Of a stretch of DNA of 64,000 nt, positions 36,624-48,779 are shown piece by piece. The first letter of the stretch is position 1. Every line of letters starts with the position of its first letter. Source of the stretch: Diphasiastrum complanatum (taxonomy: Eukaryota > Streptophyta > Lycopodiopsida > Lycopodiales > Lycopodiaceae); the NCBI GenBank assembly GCA_029204225.1, contig CM055113.1:18571746-18635745 (forward strand), read 5' to 3'. Position numbers and translations under genes: made by a program. The notes under the pieces were generated by a model. The model worked only from the letters and a program-made list of their open reading frames with translations, made no database searches and was not told where the DNA came from.

Positions 36624-38393
36624 ATGGCATGGAACAAAGCAGGCCTGGACCCTGTTCTCGTGCCTCTTGCGGTTGGAATCATGATGGTTTATAATCTCTA
36701 TCTTCAACATAAATGTAAGAGAAATCCATTGCAGACAGTCATAGGTGTTAATAATCTGGGGAAAAGGGCGTGGGTGCATGCCATGATGAAGGTGAGATTC
36801 ATCTTACTATCTACATATAGTAGTGGCGACTTCAATCATGTTCGTGTACTACTATTCAGGGTTCATACTCTAGAATTCTTCGTACTCTAGAGACATCACG
36901 GGTTGGCAGTTCTTTACTAATTTATCCTCCAATCTGTATTCCAGCTTCATTTAAAACTGAGCATTCTTTGTACTCTAGAATTCTTCGTACTCTAGAGACA
37001 CGGGTTGGCAGTTTTTTACTAATTTATCCTCCAATCTGTATTCGAGCTTCATTTAAAACTGAGCATTAGTTTTATTTTCTGAAATATTTGAGCATATTTA
37101 TTTGTAGACTTCTGTGGAAGTTGAATTTATAAGCTCACACCTGGTTTCCTGTCTTAGTTTTCCTGCGGCAACACTTTCTACTTTAATGTTGTAACTTGTA
37201 TCCTAGAGACTTAAAAGGCTGTTGATAATGGCCATCTCACCCATAAGTTGATGAAACATTCACCAGGTTGTTTCCGTTGCTATTCTGGACTCGAAAATGA
37301 TTCATCCATAGCTGGTAACACTAGATCCAACAATCCCGTCATTCTCGTAGAAGTCACATTCAAAAGATTCCATGTAAACTTTAACACCTTGAAACTTGCC
37401 GAATTCTTGGTCATATGACAGAACTGGAATTTTTTTATAAAATTTGGATGGCCTTGCCTTTTTGTACAAACAAATACGTCTTGCTAAGAGACCAGCCTAG
37501 TTTCAGCTTATCCTCTCAATTTTCAATTTTCTGTTTTATCTTTATGGCTTCTCTGCTATCTCAATCAATGATCAGTGTTCAATGCTAAAAGGGTAGAATA
37601 AGATAAAGCTGAGCTGGACCTTTAAGTAGTTGTATGGCAAAGCTGATTATTCGTCGGTTCTCTTCTGGGTGTTTCTATAATCTTAATTATACGGAGCCAC
37701 TAACTCGCAAAAGAAAACTCTTGTGCTAGTGTTTTGCTTCATTTTGGCTGCTCCATGCAGTTAGAGCCTAAAGTTTTACCCTGGACTCTGATAACATCTA
37801 ACTCATAATTTGCTTGACAGGATAATGACAAAAAAAACATTCTTGCAGTTCAGACCCTCCGAAACTCTATCATGGCATCCACGTTGATGGCATCGACAGC
37901 TATACTTCTAAGCACAGGACTAGCTGCCTTTATTAGCAGCACATACAGCATCAAAGCACCCATCCAGAGATCATTATATGGTGCTAATGCTGACGTTATG
38001 CTGCCTTTGAAGTTTGTCACTATACTGGTCTGTATTTTGTTTTCCTTCATCTGTTACATGCAGTCGATCCGGTTTGTAAACCATGTGAATTATCTCATCA
38101 ACATCCCTGTTCACGAGAATACTTTTATAACACCTGATTATGTTGCTGATATCTTGATAAGAGGATCCACATTTTACTGTATTGGCACCAGAGGTTTTTA
38201 CACTGCTTTTCCATTAGTCCTATGGATTTTTGGGCCAATACCAGTGATTCTGTCATCTCTGGTTCTCGTCCCTTTTTTGTACAACCTGGATTTTGTGAAG
38301 GAATCCATCTCTAGTGCAAAAAGCGTGGAGGTTGGATCTGATAAAGGGTGCTTCTGGAAGAGCAGTATTCAACAAGATAAGCTGGAAGTCTAG
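36624..38393 (+). CDS. DUF599 family multi-pass membrane protein
   Basis: Two exons, 36624-36791 and 37821-38393, with a GT-AG intron (aag|gtgaga ... cttgacag|gat) in phase 0, give 246 residues. The N-terminus MAWNKAGLDPVLVPLAVGIM and the conserved block WVHAMMKDNDKKNILAVQTL, then RNSIMASTLMASTAILLSTG, identify the plant DUF599 family, which is usually about this size. Four hydrophobic segments lie at roughly residues 11-27, 75-95, 116-135 and 184-211, so it is an integral membrane protein. I know of no established biochemical role. The start is the first ATG in frame with the family N-terminus. The gene looks intact, and its 1,029-bp intron contains a 105-bp tandem duplication. G-boxes upstream suggest light or abscisic-acid responsiveness (inference). 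Confidence 0.9.
36866..37073. repeat. 105-bp tandem duplication in DUF599 intron
   Basis: The unit starting tactctagaattcttcgtac occurs at 36866 and 36971 and contains gggttggcagtt.tttacta and tcatttaaaactgagcatt. The copies differ by a 3-bp deletion and a few substitutions, so the event is recent. Confidence 0.9.
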
Positions 38394-41239
38394 TTGTGTC
38401 TACTGTCCAATTATTTGCTTCGAAATGTCATGAAAAGAAGACAATGACTACTCATTTGGTTGTAAGGAATTAAACCAGATATAAGGACATGCAGATTTGT
38501 GTGTTCGAAATACAACTTTATATGCTTGAATTGTATATTGACGCTTAGAGATCACTGATTGTAGTGAAAGGTCTGTGTAGTAGTTCCTTGTCAGATTATA
38601 CACACTTGTGAATGAGATTCTAAAACAGCATAATTTCATAGTGATCTTAAAATATCTTAACTGCTGCATTGAGCTCAACATTTGTGGAAGTTTGAAAGTG
38701 GATGGATTTATTTGCATATTTGCCTCACTAATGTTTCTGATGGACTGGAACCAGAATTTCTTCTTAACCAAGTCTATATACAGATATCAAACTTCAGAAG
38801 ATTGTGATCATACTTAAGTACTGCATAAAGGGATAGATCAAGCTAATAGTTGAATCGAATTGCTAGATATCTAAGAACATATGTTGACAAAGCTTTCTCT
38901 GTACTATAAGAGATGTGCCAAAAACTTTTTGTAATTTTCACCGATTTCCAAGCAATCCTGCTATTTTTGGAGAACCTTCTTGCTTGGCTTCATGAAGATG
39001 AATGCCACATTCTTTTAATTTCAACTTTAGAAATGGATTTGTTTCAATAACAAGGTGATCTAAAGATCACAAATAACTAATTCCCCTTGCTCTAGGATCT
39101 ATACAAAACTACACTTTCAACTCAAACTCACCTAGAAAAGGCATGTATATATTGATAAATTTATTGTGATAGCATGATATCTATTGCATCAAAGCTAAAG
39201 TCATGGTGTTTATGAGAAAAAGGAATGCATTTTATATTGGAAATCAACATATCTCAATAAACTTTATTAAAATTCCATTTAGGCCATCTTTCTAAGGTAA
39301 ACACAACCTCAATAATGAATGCTCAATAACCGCCTATCCATATAATCCATCTTGACTCACCCACATGCACTAAAGCTATTGACACAACTATCATGCCTAT
39401 TGAAGCCTGCAACATCTACGGATATCCCATACCACTAGCATTTGCCATAGTCCTCACTAGCACCATCATGAGGCTCAAGGTGTGTCTTGGCCATGCACAT
39501 GCTTGTACTATCCTTCCAACTCTCAGGTAGACTGAATGAATGACGCTAAGGTCCTCCTACCCTTATATACATGGTACGAGTAGGACCCACCCCAAGCATG
39601 ATCCACTCCTAGATGCATGATAGTTGTGTGTGCATTGACATACACGTGGCACTAAAATTGTTGATAGCCTTTGAATAGCATTTTTCTATGTGTGTCGAGG
39701 CCATTGTTAAAACTCCCTAGATCTTCTGATTGCTATAAGGTTCTCACACACCCAACATATGTGACGAATGCACTATTACTGCCCATACATTGAGTCATTA
39801 CTGACTCACTCCCATGCATTGAAATTAATTGACACCTTCATGTCTAGACGAGCCTCCAACGATAACCAATGTCCCCATACCACTAGTAATTGCTCTCGTG
39901 ATTGCATGGCAAAGGGAGACTACCACCTTTATATACACATAGTGCAAGTGGGCCCTTCATCAAGCATGGTCCATATAATGACACGTGTCAGCCTAAGATG
40001 ATGACACATGACACCCAAACATGTCGATAACCTCAAACCTATTTTTTAATTCCTTGTGAGGCCAACACAATTGGGTGTACCATTATGGTACATAACATTC
40101 CCATAATAACTTCCTATAGGAGAAAATTAGATAATTTCAGTCTGAAGTCCATGTCTTTCTCTAGGGTGTTCTCGTCAATTGAATCAGATATTTAGTAACA
40201 CAACAACAGGTATTTTAGCATTGAGGCTCTTCGTTGTCCTAGGAAGTCAAATTTATGGGCGGTTGTACTAGAAAGATGTTCTAGTAGGAATTTTTAGATC
40301 TAGTGAAGACCTTGGAAAGCAAGATTCTAAAAAGTCTTACCCAGATCCTGCATGAATGTCATGATAGTCCTAGTGTTGGATACCCTAGCATACAAAGAAC
40401 ACTTGACCTATTGGACAAAAAGGAAATGTTATATGGAGGCATATTGTAAAGATCTCCAGGTTAAGATCTTTTAGATCCTATTGCATGTGCCAAAAGGAGT
40501 GCTGTGTGGAGCCCAACTGAAAGCTGAAAGTCAAACCCCAATCAGCTTCACCCTCGAGCCATGATGACTAAATACAAGAGAGAATTTTTTTTTTGGCAAC
40601 TAATGAAGATTTTCTATAGGTATATATAGACCCTTGGAGTCTATGAATATTCTTTATAGGATTCCAATTCTAATCCAATTGCTTTTGATCTCTTCTACAT
40701 GCACATATAGTTGCCAATCACCATGCACTAGCTCTACATGTCCTAATGGGTATGCTTGGTCCCTTACAAGATTGTTACTTACCTTTCTGGTGAAATTTAA
40801 TAAATGCATACACTGGAGTACTGAATATCCACATCAAGGACTATTATGAATCTTCTGAACTAGGCATGGATGTAACATTTTCTCCCCCTTGAACTACTTT
40901 TGTCCTCACAAGTGAAACTTAGAAAAAAGTTCTTCTTTATGCTCTCAAAGGCTTTCCCACAAATCATCATCCTCGATGCATCTTTTTCATTGGTGTTGTG
41001 TCATTTGTAGTACGGGGATCGTCACTAGGAGCGCATCCTTGCGTCAACCTGCATAGCACATGAAGAAGAATGAAGATGCATTACAAAGAAAATGGCTCCC
41101 TTTAATAGATTTAAGAGGTGAGCCTCCTTCACTCTGATTGACCACTTCATTGAGGCAAGGATTCTAATCCAAGCCCTTCAAATTAACACAAATCTACTCT
41201 AATGGTTCTAACATTAGCACAAAGTAAGTCACATGAATC
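38394..41239. other. Intergenic; one diverged duplication
   Basis: The first few hundred bases probably include the DUF599 3' untranslated region, but no clear polyadenylation signal was fixed. Otherwise there is no supported gene. Blocks at about 39350-39680 and 39785-40035 share cataccactag, tttatataca, aagcatg.tcca and cacgtg in the same order and look like an old duplication. Confidence 0.5.
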
Positions 41240-42012
41240 ATGTGAGTCCCACTTTGACCAAGATTAGATTCCTTATTGCAACTTGAGTTTGTGACTTTGG
41301 GACTCTGCAATATTTACTTACACCTAGTGCCCAATTCTCTAAGAAACAACTTAAATTAACTAGCCATGTGCTCATTGGGTTGCGCTTATACACGCAGGAT
41401 GCCAGTGCCCTCACACTTATTACTAACTCTACAATGTACTGTGGTGGGGCCCCACTTGACAAGCCTTGACCATACAATACTTTTAGTTGTGGTGCCCAAC
41501 AATTGGGTCAAACACTCATAAATAGAGCAATTTATCAATTGTTTATCTCTAGTTCTGAGTACTCTTTTTGGGTCCAAAGGTGCCCTAAGAGATAAGTCCT
41601 CCAAATGGGTAAGATCCTCATCAAATCCAATTGTATCACCTTCATGTAAACTTAGTTTCAATATGCTTACATGAAACATTGGATGAGTAGATTTTTTTTA
41701 AGATCAAAATTGTAAGGTAAAGAACCAATTTTCTTTAAATTTCAAAATGGTCCGCAATATATGGTGGGCAACTAGTAATGCTTTATGGTATGCATAGTCC
41801 TAGAATTTTTTGGAACTCAAACTTTATGCCCACCAATCATCAACTTTGAAGTCTCTAGGAGATCTTCTTAAGATCGATATAGTGCTTAGCTCTATCCTAA
41901 GCATTACAAATACTATTACTTGCCAATTGCAATATTTCTTGCATATCATGTAGAAAATTATCAACTTTCTGGATTTTAATAGATTTCATCTCCACATTAA
42001 CCATAGATCTAG
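41240..42012 (-). pseudogene. Gypsy integrase C-terminal region
   Basis: The minus strand reads QPRSMVNVEMKSI, then FLHDMQEILQLASNSICNAQ and HYIDLKK, the integrase tail of chromovirus-like gypsy elements. Then come HPMFHVSILKLSLHEGD and a chromodomain-like stretch (LDPKRVLRTRDKQLINCSIY). Frameshifts are present. Beyond about 41400 the DNA has the acacgcagg wording also seen near 29.55 kb, so the 3' LTR may start there. The upstream end is cut at about 42012, directly before a copia primer-binding site. Confidence 0.75.
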
Positions 42013-42037
42013 GTTGAAAATGAAAAAAATGTGATAT

Positions 42038-42050
42038 GCTCTGATACCAC
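42038..42050 (-). promoter_or_regulatory. Copia primer-binding site (initiator tRNA-Met type)
   Basis: The minus strand reads gtggtatcagagc immediately after an LTR end in ...ctcttca. Only about 25 bp of internal sequence follows before gypsy integrase, so the element's body is lost. Confidence 0.75.
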
Positions 42051-42806
42051 TGAAGAGAATGTGATAATGAATCAGGATTGTAGTCGCGAAGCTTTTGTGA
42101 AGGAACTGTTGGAGAGAGAGGGGGAGAATAAATGACGAACATGAACGAGAAACGAACTCGAACAAGAAGCGAACGAGAAATGAACTCGAACAGAAAATGT
42201 TCGTGCACAGCGGAATGAACTATACGACTCTCTCCATAAGCATGACTACGCCTATCAGAATGATAGAACTTTAGTGATAGAAATCACGGTCATTCTAGAT
42301 TACGTAGCCAAACATTAATAGATGAAGCGCCAGAAGAATAATTTGTCATGAATAGCAAGACAAATTATATGTCACGAATGATTCGCAAAGAGCTAGACTG
42401 TGCTCGACTGATAATTAGTCACGAATGATTCGTGAAAGACAAGACTAAATGTTAATCGTCTATTACCAGTAAGAACAACTAGAAAGATCAGACATAATGA
42501 AAGATAAGCATAGCAATATTAACATAGATCTGAATGCAGAACAATGAACTATATCAGATTAAGTATATCATGTATTCATGTCAATAATGCGGTAGAGCAC
42601 AATACAATAGCGGACGAAACCGCGTGTCCTACAAAGCTTATTTCAATCTGTAAAAAGGAATTAAACCTTAATTATGACAAAATGAAAAATCAATGCTCAG
42701 GGCATCTACTTCGTTTATGTCATCTTCTTCTGCTCTCTTCATCATCATCTCTTTCACACAAAATGGTGTCTAGTATATATATGTTACATAATATTATAGG
42801 TGTGCA
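42051..42806 (-). mobile_element. Copia LTR (about 756 bp)
   Basis: The edge at 42051 is fixed by the adjacent primer-binding site; the edge at 42806 (tgcacacc on the minus strand) is a best guess. It carries a TATA box (atatatatac on the minus strand, about 42774-42782), one tagcggac box (42608-42615) and a direct repeat gtcacgaatgattcg (about 42372 and 42418). It belongs to the same broad LTR group as the 10.4-kb copy (similar length, box and layout). Confidence 0.6.
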
Positions 42807-42829
42807 GATGTGAAAGTACAGAGTGGGGA

Positions 42830-43470
42830 AAGTATTGATCATTTGAAACCATGCTCGAGCAAATTGCTTCAAGCCATAAAGTGCCTTATGGAGTTTACAC
42901 ACATGATTGTGTTTACACTCGATAATATAACCTTTGGATTGCACCATGTAAATGTCTTCTTCGATAACTCCATTGAGATATGCTGTCTATACATCCATTT
43001 GATGTATTTTCAAATCTGCTGTAGCAGCAAACGATAATAAAAGTTGGATAGGTGTAGACATTGCCTTCGAAACTGTATTTGGTTCCTGCACGAAGTAGCA
43101 GGCTGCATTGTCCATAAATCTGGATGGAGGCTATCTTGGTCGATTCAATCTTCTTGTCTGAATTTCGAGCATCTGCTGTTCAGACTCATTTTCCGAGTTT
43201 GTATCGATTTCTTGATTTTCGATCCTGGAGTTTTTTTCGATACATGGATCGGAAATTTTTTCGATACTTGGATCGGAAATTTCTCGAGCTTTCCCCTTGT
43301 GGTTGATAAATCGATCTTCCACCAAAATGACATTGTTGCTCAATGGACACAAGTATTAAATTATTATTGGCGGGCCTACAACTCATTTCATGATCACTTG
43401 GCAAAACTTTTATTCACAAGGGAGTATTCAAGTCTGGACCATGATTTTCAACTAATAGAACATATAGGGA
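42830..43470 (-). pseudogene. Copia integrase-RT linker and RT fragment
   Basis: The minus strand shows a linker with a repeated phrase (EISDPSIEKISDPCIEK) and QMLEIQTRRLNRPR. Then, after stops, come VSKAMSTPIQLLLSFAATAD, LKIHQMDV.TAYLNGVIEED and IYMVQSKGYIIECKHNHVCK. KLHKALYGLKQFARAWFQMI ends it, where the LTR begins. The repeated phrase corresponds to a 27-bp DNA duplication (cgatac.tggatcggaaatt, 43235-43285). No YVDD box survives. Confidence 0.75.
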
Positions 43471-44641
43471 GGTAAACACTATTTTTGAAGGAAATTGGTG
43501 TTCTTCTTGAATACTTCCATTTCAATTAGAAATTTGGCTCTGATTTCAGTAGAGCAAAAATAGGAAAGAGATTGTCATTTGGTAGCTTATGATTTGTTTT
43601 CTTTATGGGTTCTTTGTAGGAGAACATCACTCTTCCTTGTAAAAGGATTGCCTTTTGCGAGTTTAGCAAGTTATTTTGGACAAATAACAGAGATCATAAC
43701 AACAATTATTTTCTTAGACATTTTGAATAAAAAATAGTCTCAAAGACGCTATTTCTAGAGGATAGAAATTAAATTTGAAAATTTGTTTTAGGAATCTATT
43801 TCTGGGAAAATCTGAATAATTTTTAGTTCTTGTGTTATTTCATATTCATAGAAAACAAAACAAGAAAAAATTCTAATCTCTCCACTATTTTATTTTTGGT
43901 ATTTTGTGGAAACATCACTAATGAAATGACAATATAACGTTAAAGTCATTCCATTTCTCATGCCATTCTATAAGCCATCTTCAAGTTGTCATCGTGTATC
44001 TTTTACAATCAATTATGATCTGCTCTTTTATCTTTGTTTTTCAGGGCATGATTTTTACAGCCAGTCATGATTTGGTCTAGTATCTTTTTCAGCTTAAAGA
44101 TGGCCTATAGAATGGTCTAAGGATGGCAGGACTTAATGGACCAAAAGGACATAATTTGCTTAGTGTGTTTGCTCTTGCTTTTAGTGAGCTCAATATATGC
44201 TTTTGACATATTCACAAAATTTTGTATTGAGATCTAAGACTTTTGCAGTCACATGACAAGTTCAGAGGTCATGTTTCCTGAGAAGAATAAATCACACTCT
44301 GATTCATTGGACATGTGAACTTCACAAAGAAGACAAATTGCACTATAAGATTGCAACACAACTGGATCTCAACCAGTGTGCAGTCCAATCAATCACCATA
44401 TATACAAAACATATTTTATGTCCTGTCCCTTTGTACCAGAGATTCCAGTGTCAGCATCTTCTTGGTTGCCTTTTCCCTTGGTGATTTTGTGGTTGCTTAA
44501 GAACAATGCATAGTGAAAAGCTGGGTTGAACCAAGATGCTGAGAAATGGTTCGGGTGAATAAGTCATCTAAGTCTACCTCAGTCATGCACAATTCACACG
44601 GTTTGGAACTTGGAACCACCTCTCTGAGTACAGAGCTATGT
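43471..44641. other. Intergenic, no gene seen
   Basis: AT-rich DNA without a supported reading frame. The part nearest 44641 presumably includes the 3' untranslated region of the minus-strand receptor kinase. Confidence 0.6.
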
Positions 44642-47600
44642 CTAGGACTGATGCTTTGCAGGGTTTATTTCCTCGTGCTCTCTGGTCCTCCTTAGCATTT
44701 CAACTACTTCTCTCATTGTGGGCCTGTCATCTGGCTTCTCGTTTGCACAAAAGAGGGCAATTTTAAGCACCAAACCAATTTCTTCCCTTTCAAGGTCACT
44801 GCAATCTTTAAGTATAAGTGGATCTAGCGCAAAGGTGTAGTTATCATTAGCCATCTTTCGCTTGATCCATGACACAATGTCCATCCCATCTGAAAAGCAA
44901 GGGTCTACTGGTAATCTCCTACAAAGCAACTCCAGCAGCACCACTCCAAAGCTGTAGATATCACATTTTTCGGTGACTCTCAATGTGTATCCAAACTCTG
45001 CAAGTCAACTGAAATCATAAGCTAATGAAAAATGGGTAAAAGTTTATTATTTCTTGAATGAATGAATTACTGTATTTGAACACATTATGTTGAATTTCAG
45101 TAAGAGCTTTTCGCCTAGCCCCATGATTGAGAGAAAGAAAGGCTGGGGAGTATATCAAGAATCTAGAGCATAGAAAAATGGGAAAGAGCTTTATGATGCA
45201 GATTGTAATAGCGTCTTAATAAGTTATCAATGAAAAGTTGGAAGAATTTACCAGGTGCAATGTATCCATAGGAGCCTGCAATGGATGACATGGTTTCGGC
45301 ATATTTATCAACCAATTTGGCTAGCCCAAAATCTCCAATACAAGGTTCCATATCACCATCAAGGAGAATATTGTTGGCTTTAATATCTCGATGAATGATG
45401 GTAGGGACACAATCATGATGCAAGTATTCCAATCCTTGGGCTGTGCCTAAAGCCACTCTATACCTGTCTTCCCAAGGGATAGGTTGGGATGGATTGCGAT
45501 GCAACAAATCCCCCAAACTTCCATTTTCCAAGAATTCATAAACTAAAATTTCACTCTCACCTGAATGAAAATATCCAAACAGCCTCAAAATGTTGCGATG
45601 CCTCACGTTGCCAGCAGTCTCAATTTCTCTCAAAGAGCTTTCACCTTGCAGGCTCTCATCATCTGAAAGCCTCAGTTTTTTTACAGCAAAAATCAGCCCA
45701 GAGGGCATAATTGCTTTGTACACAGTTCCAAAGCCCCCTTGCCCAATCACATATTCAGGGCTGAAGTTTTGTGTAGCTTCAATTATTCCTGCTAATGTAA
45801 TCCCATACTTAAACTCTCGATAAGAACCCTTCGCTGTTCCCCTTGAAGATCTTTGCCAGTGTATGTAGGTACAACGAGCAACAGCCCCAATAAAAATAAA
45901 AGCCGCTGTAATTGTTCCACATATTATGCCAACTAAAGGTCCTATTGCAAACCCCTGTACATGTTTTGGTGGAGGAATAGGCTCGTCACAAGTGTCCTCT
46001 AGGCTTGTCCCACAAATCCCTGGATTATGTGCAAAGGCACTTGGCGAGGCATTCAGAAACCGATCTTTCCAGAATTTTGGTAAAGGGCCAGTGAGATTGT
46101 TATAAGAAACATTCAGCTCGTAGAGACTTTGCATGCTATCAAGGGAAGGAGGAATTTGACCAGACAAGTGATTGTTGGAAAGGTTTAAAACCTCCAACCT
46201 GAAAAGATTCCCCAGTAAGGCTGGAATCTGACCGGAAATCAAGTTATGGCTAAGATCCAGCACTTGTAAAGACGAAAGATCACCAAGCTCTGCTGGTATA
46301 CCTCCATGTAGTTGGTTATATCCAAGTTTCAACGTCAGTAAGTTTTGGAATCTACTCAAATATGTGGGCATCTCGCCGCTTAACCGATTATCCTGAAGCT
46401 CAAGATTTGTCAAGTAGGTCAACGTTTCCCATTCAGCTGGAAAATCACCCACAAAGTTGTTATAGCTCATATCCAGATAGAAGAGTGGTTTGCAGTTGCC
46501 AATGCTTGCGGGCAGACTGCCTGTCAGCTCATTCATAGAAATCTTTAAAACCTCCAATAAAGTTAGAGCCCCCAGTGTTGAGGGAAGATCTCCAGAAAGC
46601 TTATTGTTGGAAATAACAAGGCCAGTAAGGTTGGCACACTTCCCAATATCAGCTGGAATTTCACCCTCCAGTGAGTTGAAGGACAAATCCAAGTAACTCA
46701 GGCTAAGATTTCGGGCAAATACTTTTGGAATTTCACCTGTCAGTTTGTTGTGGTGCACTAAGAGTCTTGATAGTCTTAGGCACTGGGTGAGGTCACTTGG
46801 GATGATGCCTTCCAATTGATTTGAATACAAACCCAGTCCAGTCAGGAATCCCCTACTACAGAGGCCTTCAGGGATGGTGCCTTCCAGTAGATTCTCTCCC
46901 AGATTCAGGATTCGCAAATTGCCTCCCCCAAGGTTTCTGGGTATCCACCCTGAAAGCTGATTCATTACCAAGTATAAATAGCTGAGACTTGACAAATTGC
47001 TGAAACTGGAGGGTATGATCCCATTCAGACTGTTATTTGACAGCTCCAAATTAACAAGATTGCTACAATTTCCCAGCTCTGAAGGTATCTTCCCGGATAA
47101 TTTGTTATAGGATGCTATAAAATATTTTAGATGAGCTAATTGGCCTAACTCTGGGGGAATGCTCCCACTTATATTGCTTGCATTCAGTTTCAAAACTACC
47201 AGACTCGTACAGTTGCTTAAGTCTCTTGGTATAGCCCCTGTCAGCATATTTTTCTCCAGATTAAGCTCATATAAATTCTGAAGTTTGCCCAAGGAAGAAG
47301 GAATCGATCCCTCCAACTGATTATTACCAAGAATAAGATTAGTCATCTGGGTGCAGTTTCCTAGCTCTAGGGGTATGCTTCCGGTTAGAGAATTACCAAG
47401 TAAATTTAAGTCCTGTAGCTGCTCCAGTCGTCCCAACTCCACTGGAATACTTCCTGAAAGAGCATTCATTGACAGGTCAATTATTTGGAGGTTCCTGCAA
47501 TTTCCAAGAGTCGGGGGAATGTTTCCTTGGAGGTTGTTCACAAATAACAGAAGCACCTCTAAATTTGGAAGTATTCCCAGCTGGGAAGGTATGATTCCTT

Positions 47601-48363
47601 CAAACTGGTTCTCACCAAGCATTAATAGCGAGAGATTGCTGCACATTCCAATGTCGGCTGGAATGACACCACTAAGCTGGTTTTGCTGCAAGATTAACCA
47701 GGATAGGTGCTTCAACTGTCCGATACCCTTGGGAATCTCCCCAGTCAGGTTGTTATTGTAAAGGAGTAGGTTTTGCAATACAGACATGTTCACAACGTTT
47801 GCCGGAATGCTTCCAGTGAGCTGATTCCCATATAGAACGAGATATTCTAAGTTTGATAGCTTTGTCAGCTCATCAGGAATTGTGCCGGAGAGAAAGTTAG
47901 TGTCAAGATCAAGGACTACTAACTGTGAGCAGTTTGCAAGCTCAGGTGGAATGCTTCCAGAGAGCTTATTGCTACTAAGATCCAACTGTTGCAGACTGGA
48001 CAAGTTGCCCAGTTCTGGGGGTATATTCCCTACAAAAGTGTTGAAAGAAAAATTTGCGTACTGCAACCCCTCTAGGCCTCCGATGCTGGGAGAAATTTTC
48101 CCAGACAGGCCAAAGCCGATAAAGATCAGGGACGACACCTGTGGCTTTCTCGGGTAACAATACACTCCATTCCATTTGCATGGATCAGCATCAGACTCAT
48201 TCCAATTTCTAAGAGCTCCCTGCGGGTCTTTCAGGGCGTTTTTGAACTGAATCAGCAGCCCACCATCCGGAGAGAGTGCTTGGCTCCCCAGCTCAGTACT
48301 GAACAAAGCTAGTGCAATCACAGCAAATCCAAGAAGAAACATGCGTATTTTGCGTATTCGCAT
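44642..48363 (-). CDS. LRR receptor-like protein kinase (subfamily XI-like)
   Basis: Two exons, 48363-45252 and 44997-44642, with a 254-bp GT-AG intron between the P and E of the kinase APE motif (phase 1), give 1,155 residues. A signal peptide (to about residue 30) is followed by an N-cap (WNESDADPCKWNGVYC), roughly 28 leucine-rich repeats with IPxxLxxL spacing, a membrane helix at about 804-828 and a kinase domain. That domain has GQGGFG (874-879), Lys895, HRD (991-993), DFG (1011-1013) and IAPEFGYTLRVTEK, so it is an active-looking RD kinase. The length and the VDPCFSDGMDIVSWI segment recall PEPR/INRPK1-type peptide receptors; the exact clade and ligand are inference. The gene is complete with no stops. 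It would act at the plasma membrane in peptide perception. A GA tract lies in its presumed leader or promoter. Confidence 0.93.
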
Positions 48364-48634
48364 TCTGTGCAGATCCTCATAGATGACAAAACTAACAGAT
48401 GACGTGCTTGTCTTTCACCTTGCCATCTGCAAGTGAGTTCATCTCTCCATACAATCTTTCGAGCACAGAAAGCCATCCATCTGCAAGAAGATCCAGTGTC
48501 CAGTATTCCTTTGATTCTGAAAAGGTATGGAAAATCTGTTGATGCATCAAAAGACGATTATGAAGAATGATTGCTTGAGATATGAGAAATTGGAACAAGT
48601 AGCGCTCTCAGTTGGGATAAGAAGAAAGAATCAC

Positions 48635-48636
<2 letters not shown>

Positions 48637-48679
<43 letters not shown>
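48637..48679. repeat. (GA)21 tract upstream of the receptor kinase
   Basis: Pure 43-bp GA run about 275 bp before the start codon of the minus-strand kinase gene (CT on its coding strand). CT-rich leaders are common in plants, so it may be transcribed. Confidence 0.9.
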
Positions 48680-48682
<3 letters not shown>

Positions 48683-48779
48683 AAGGACTGCGGGTGGAGC
48701 TCCCAGCAGCAACGGTCGGGTAAGAGGTGGGGACTGAGGTCTCTTGTGGAGTCAACTCTCACGCGCGTTTGAGGTCAAG

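Noticed and set aside
45489-48181. Several plus-strand frames and one shifted minus frame across the receptor kinase
   Set aside because: They are shadows of the intact minus-strand LRR kinase, whose frame, motifs and splice sites are clear.
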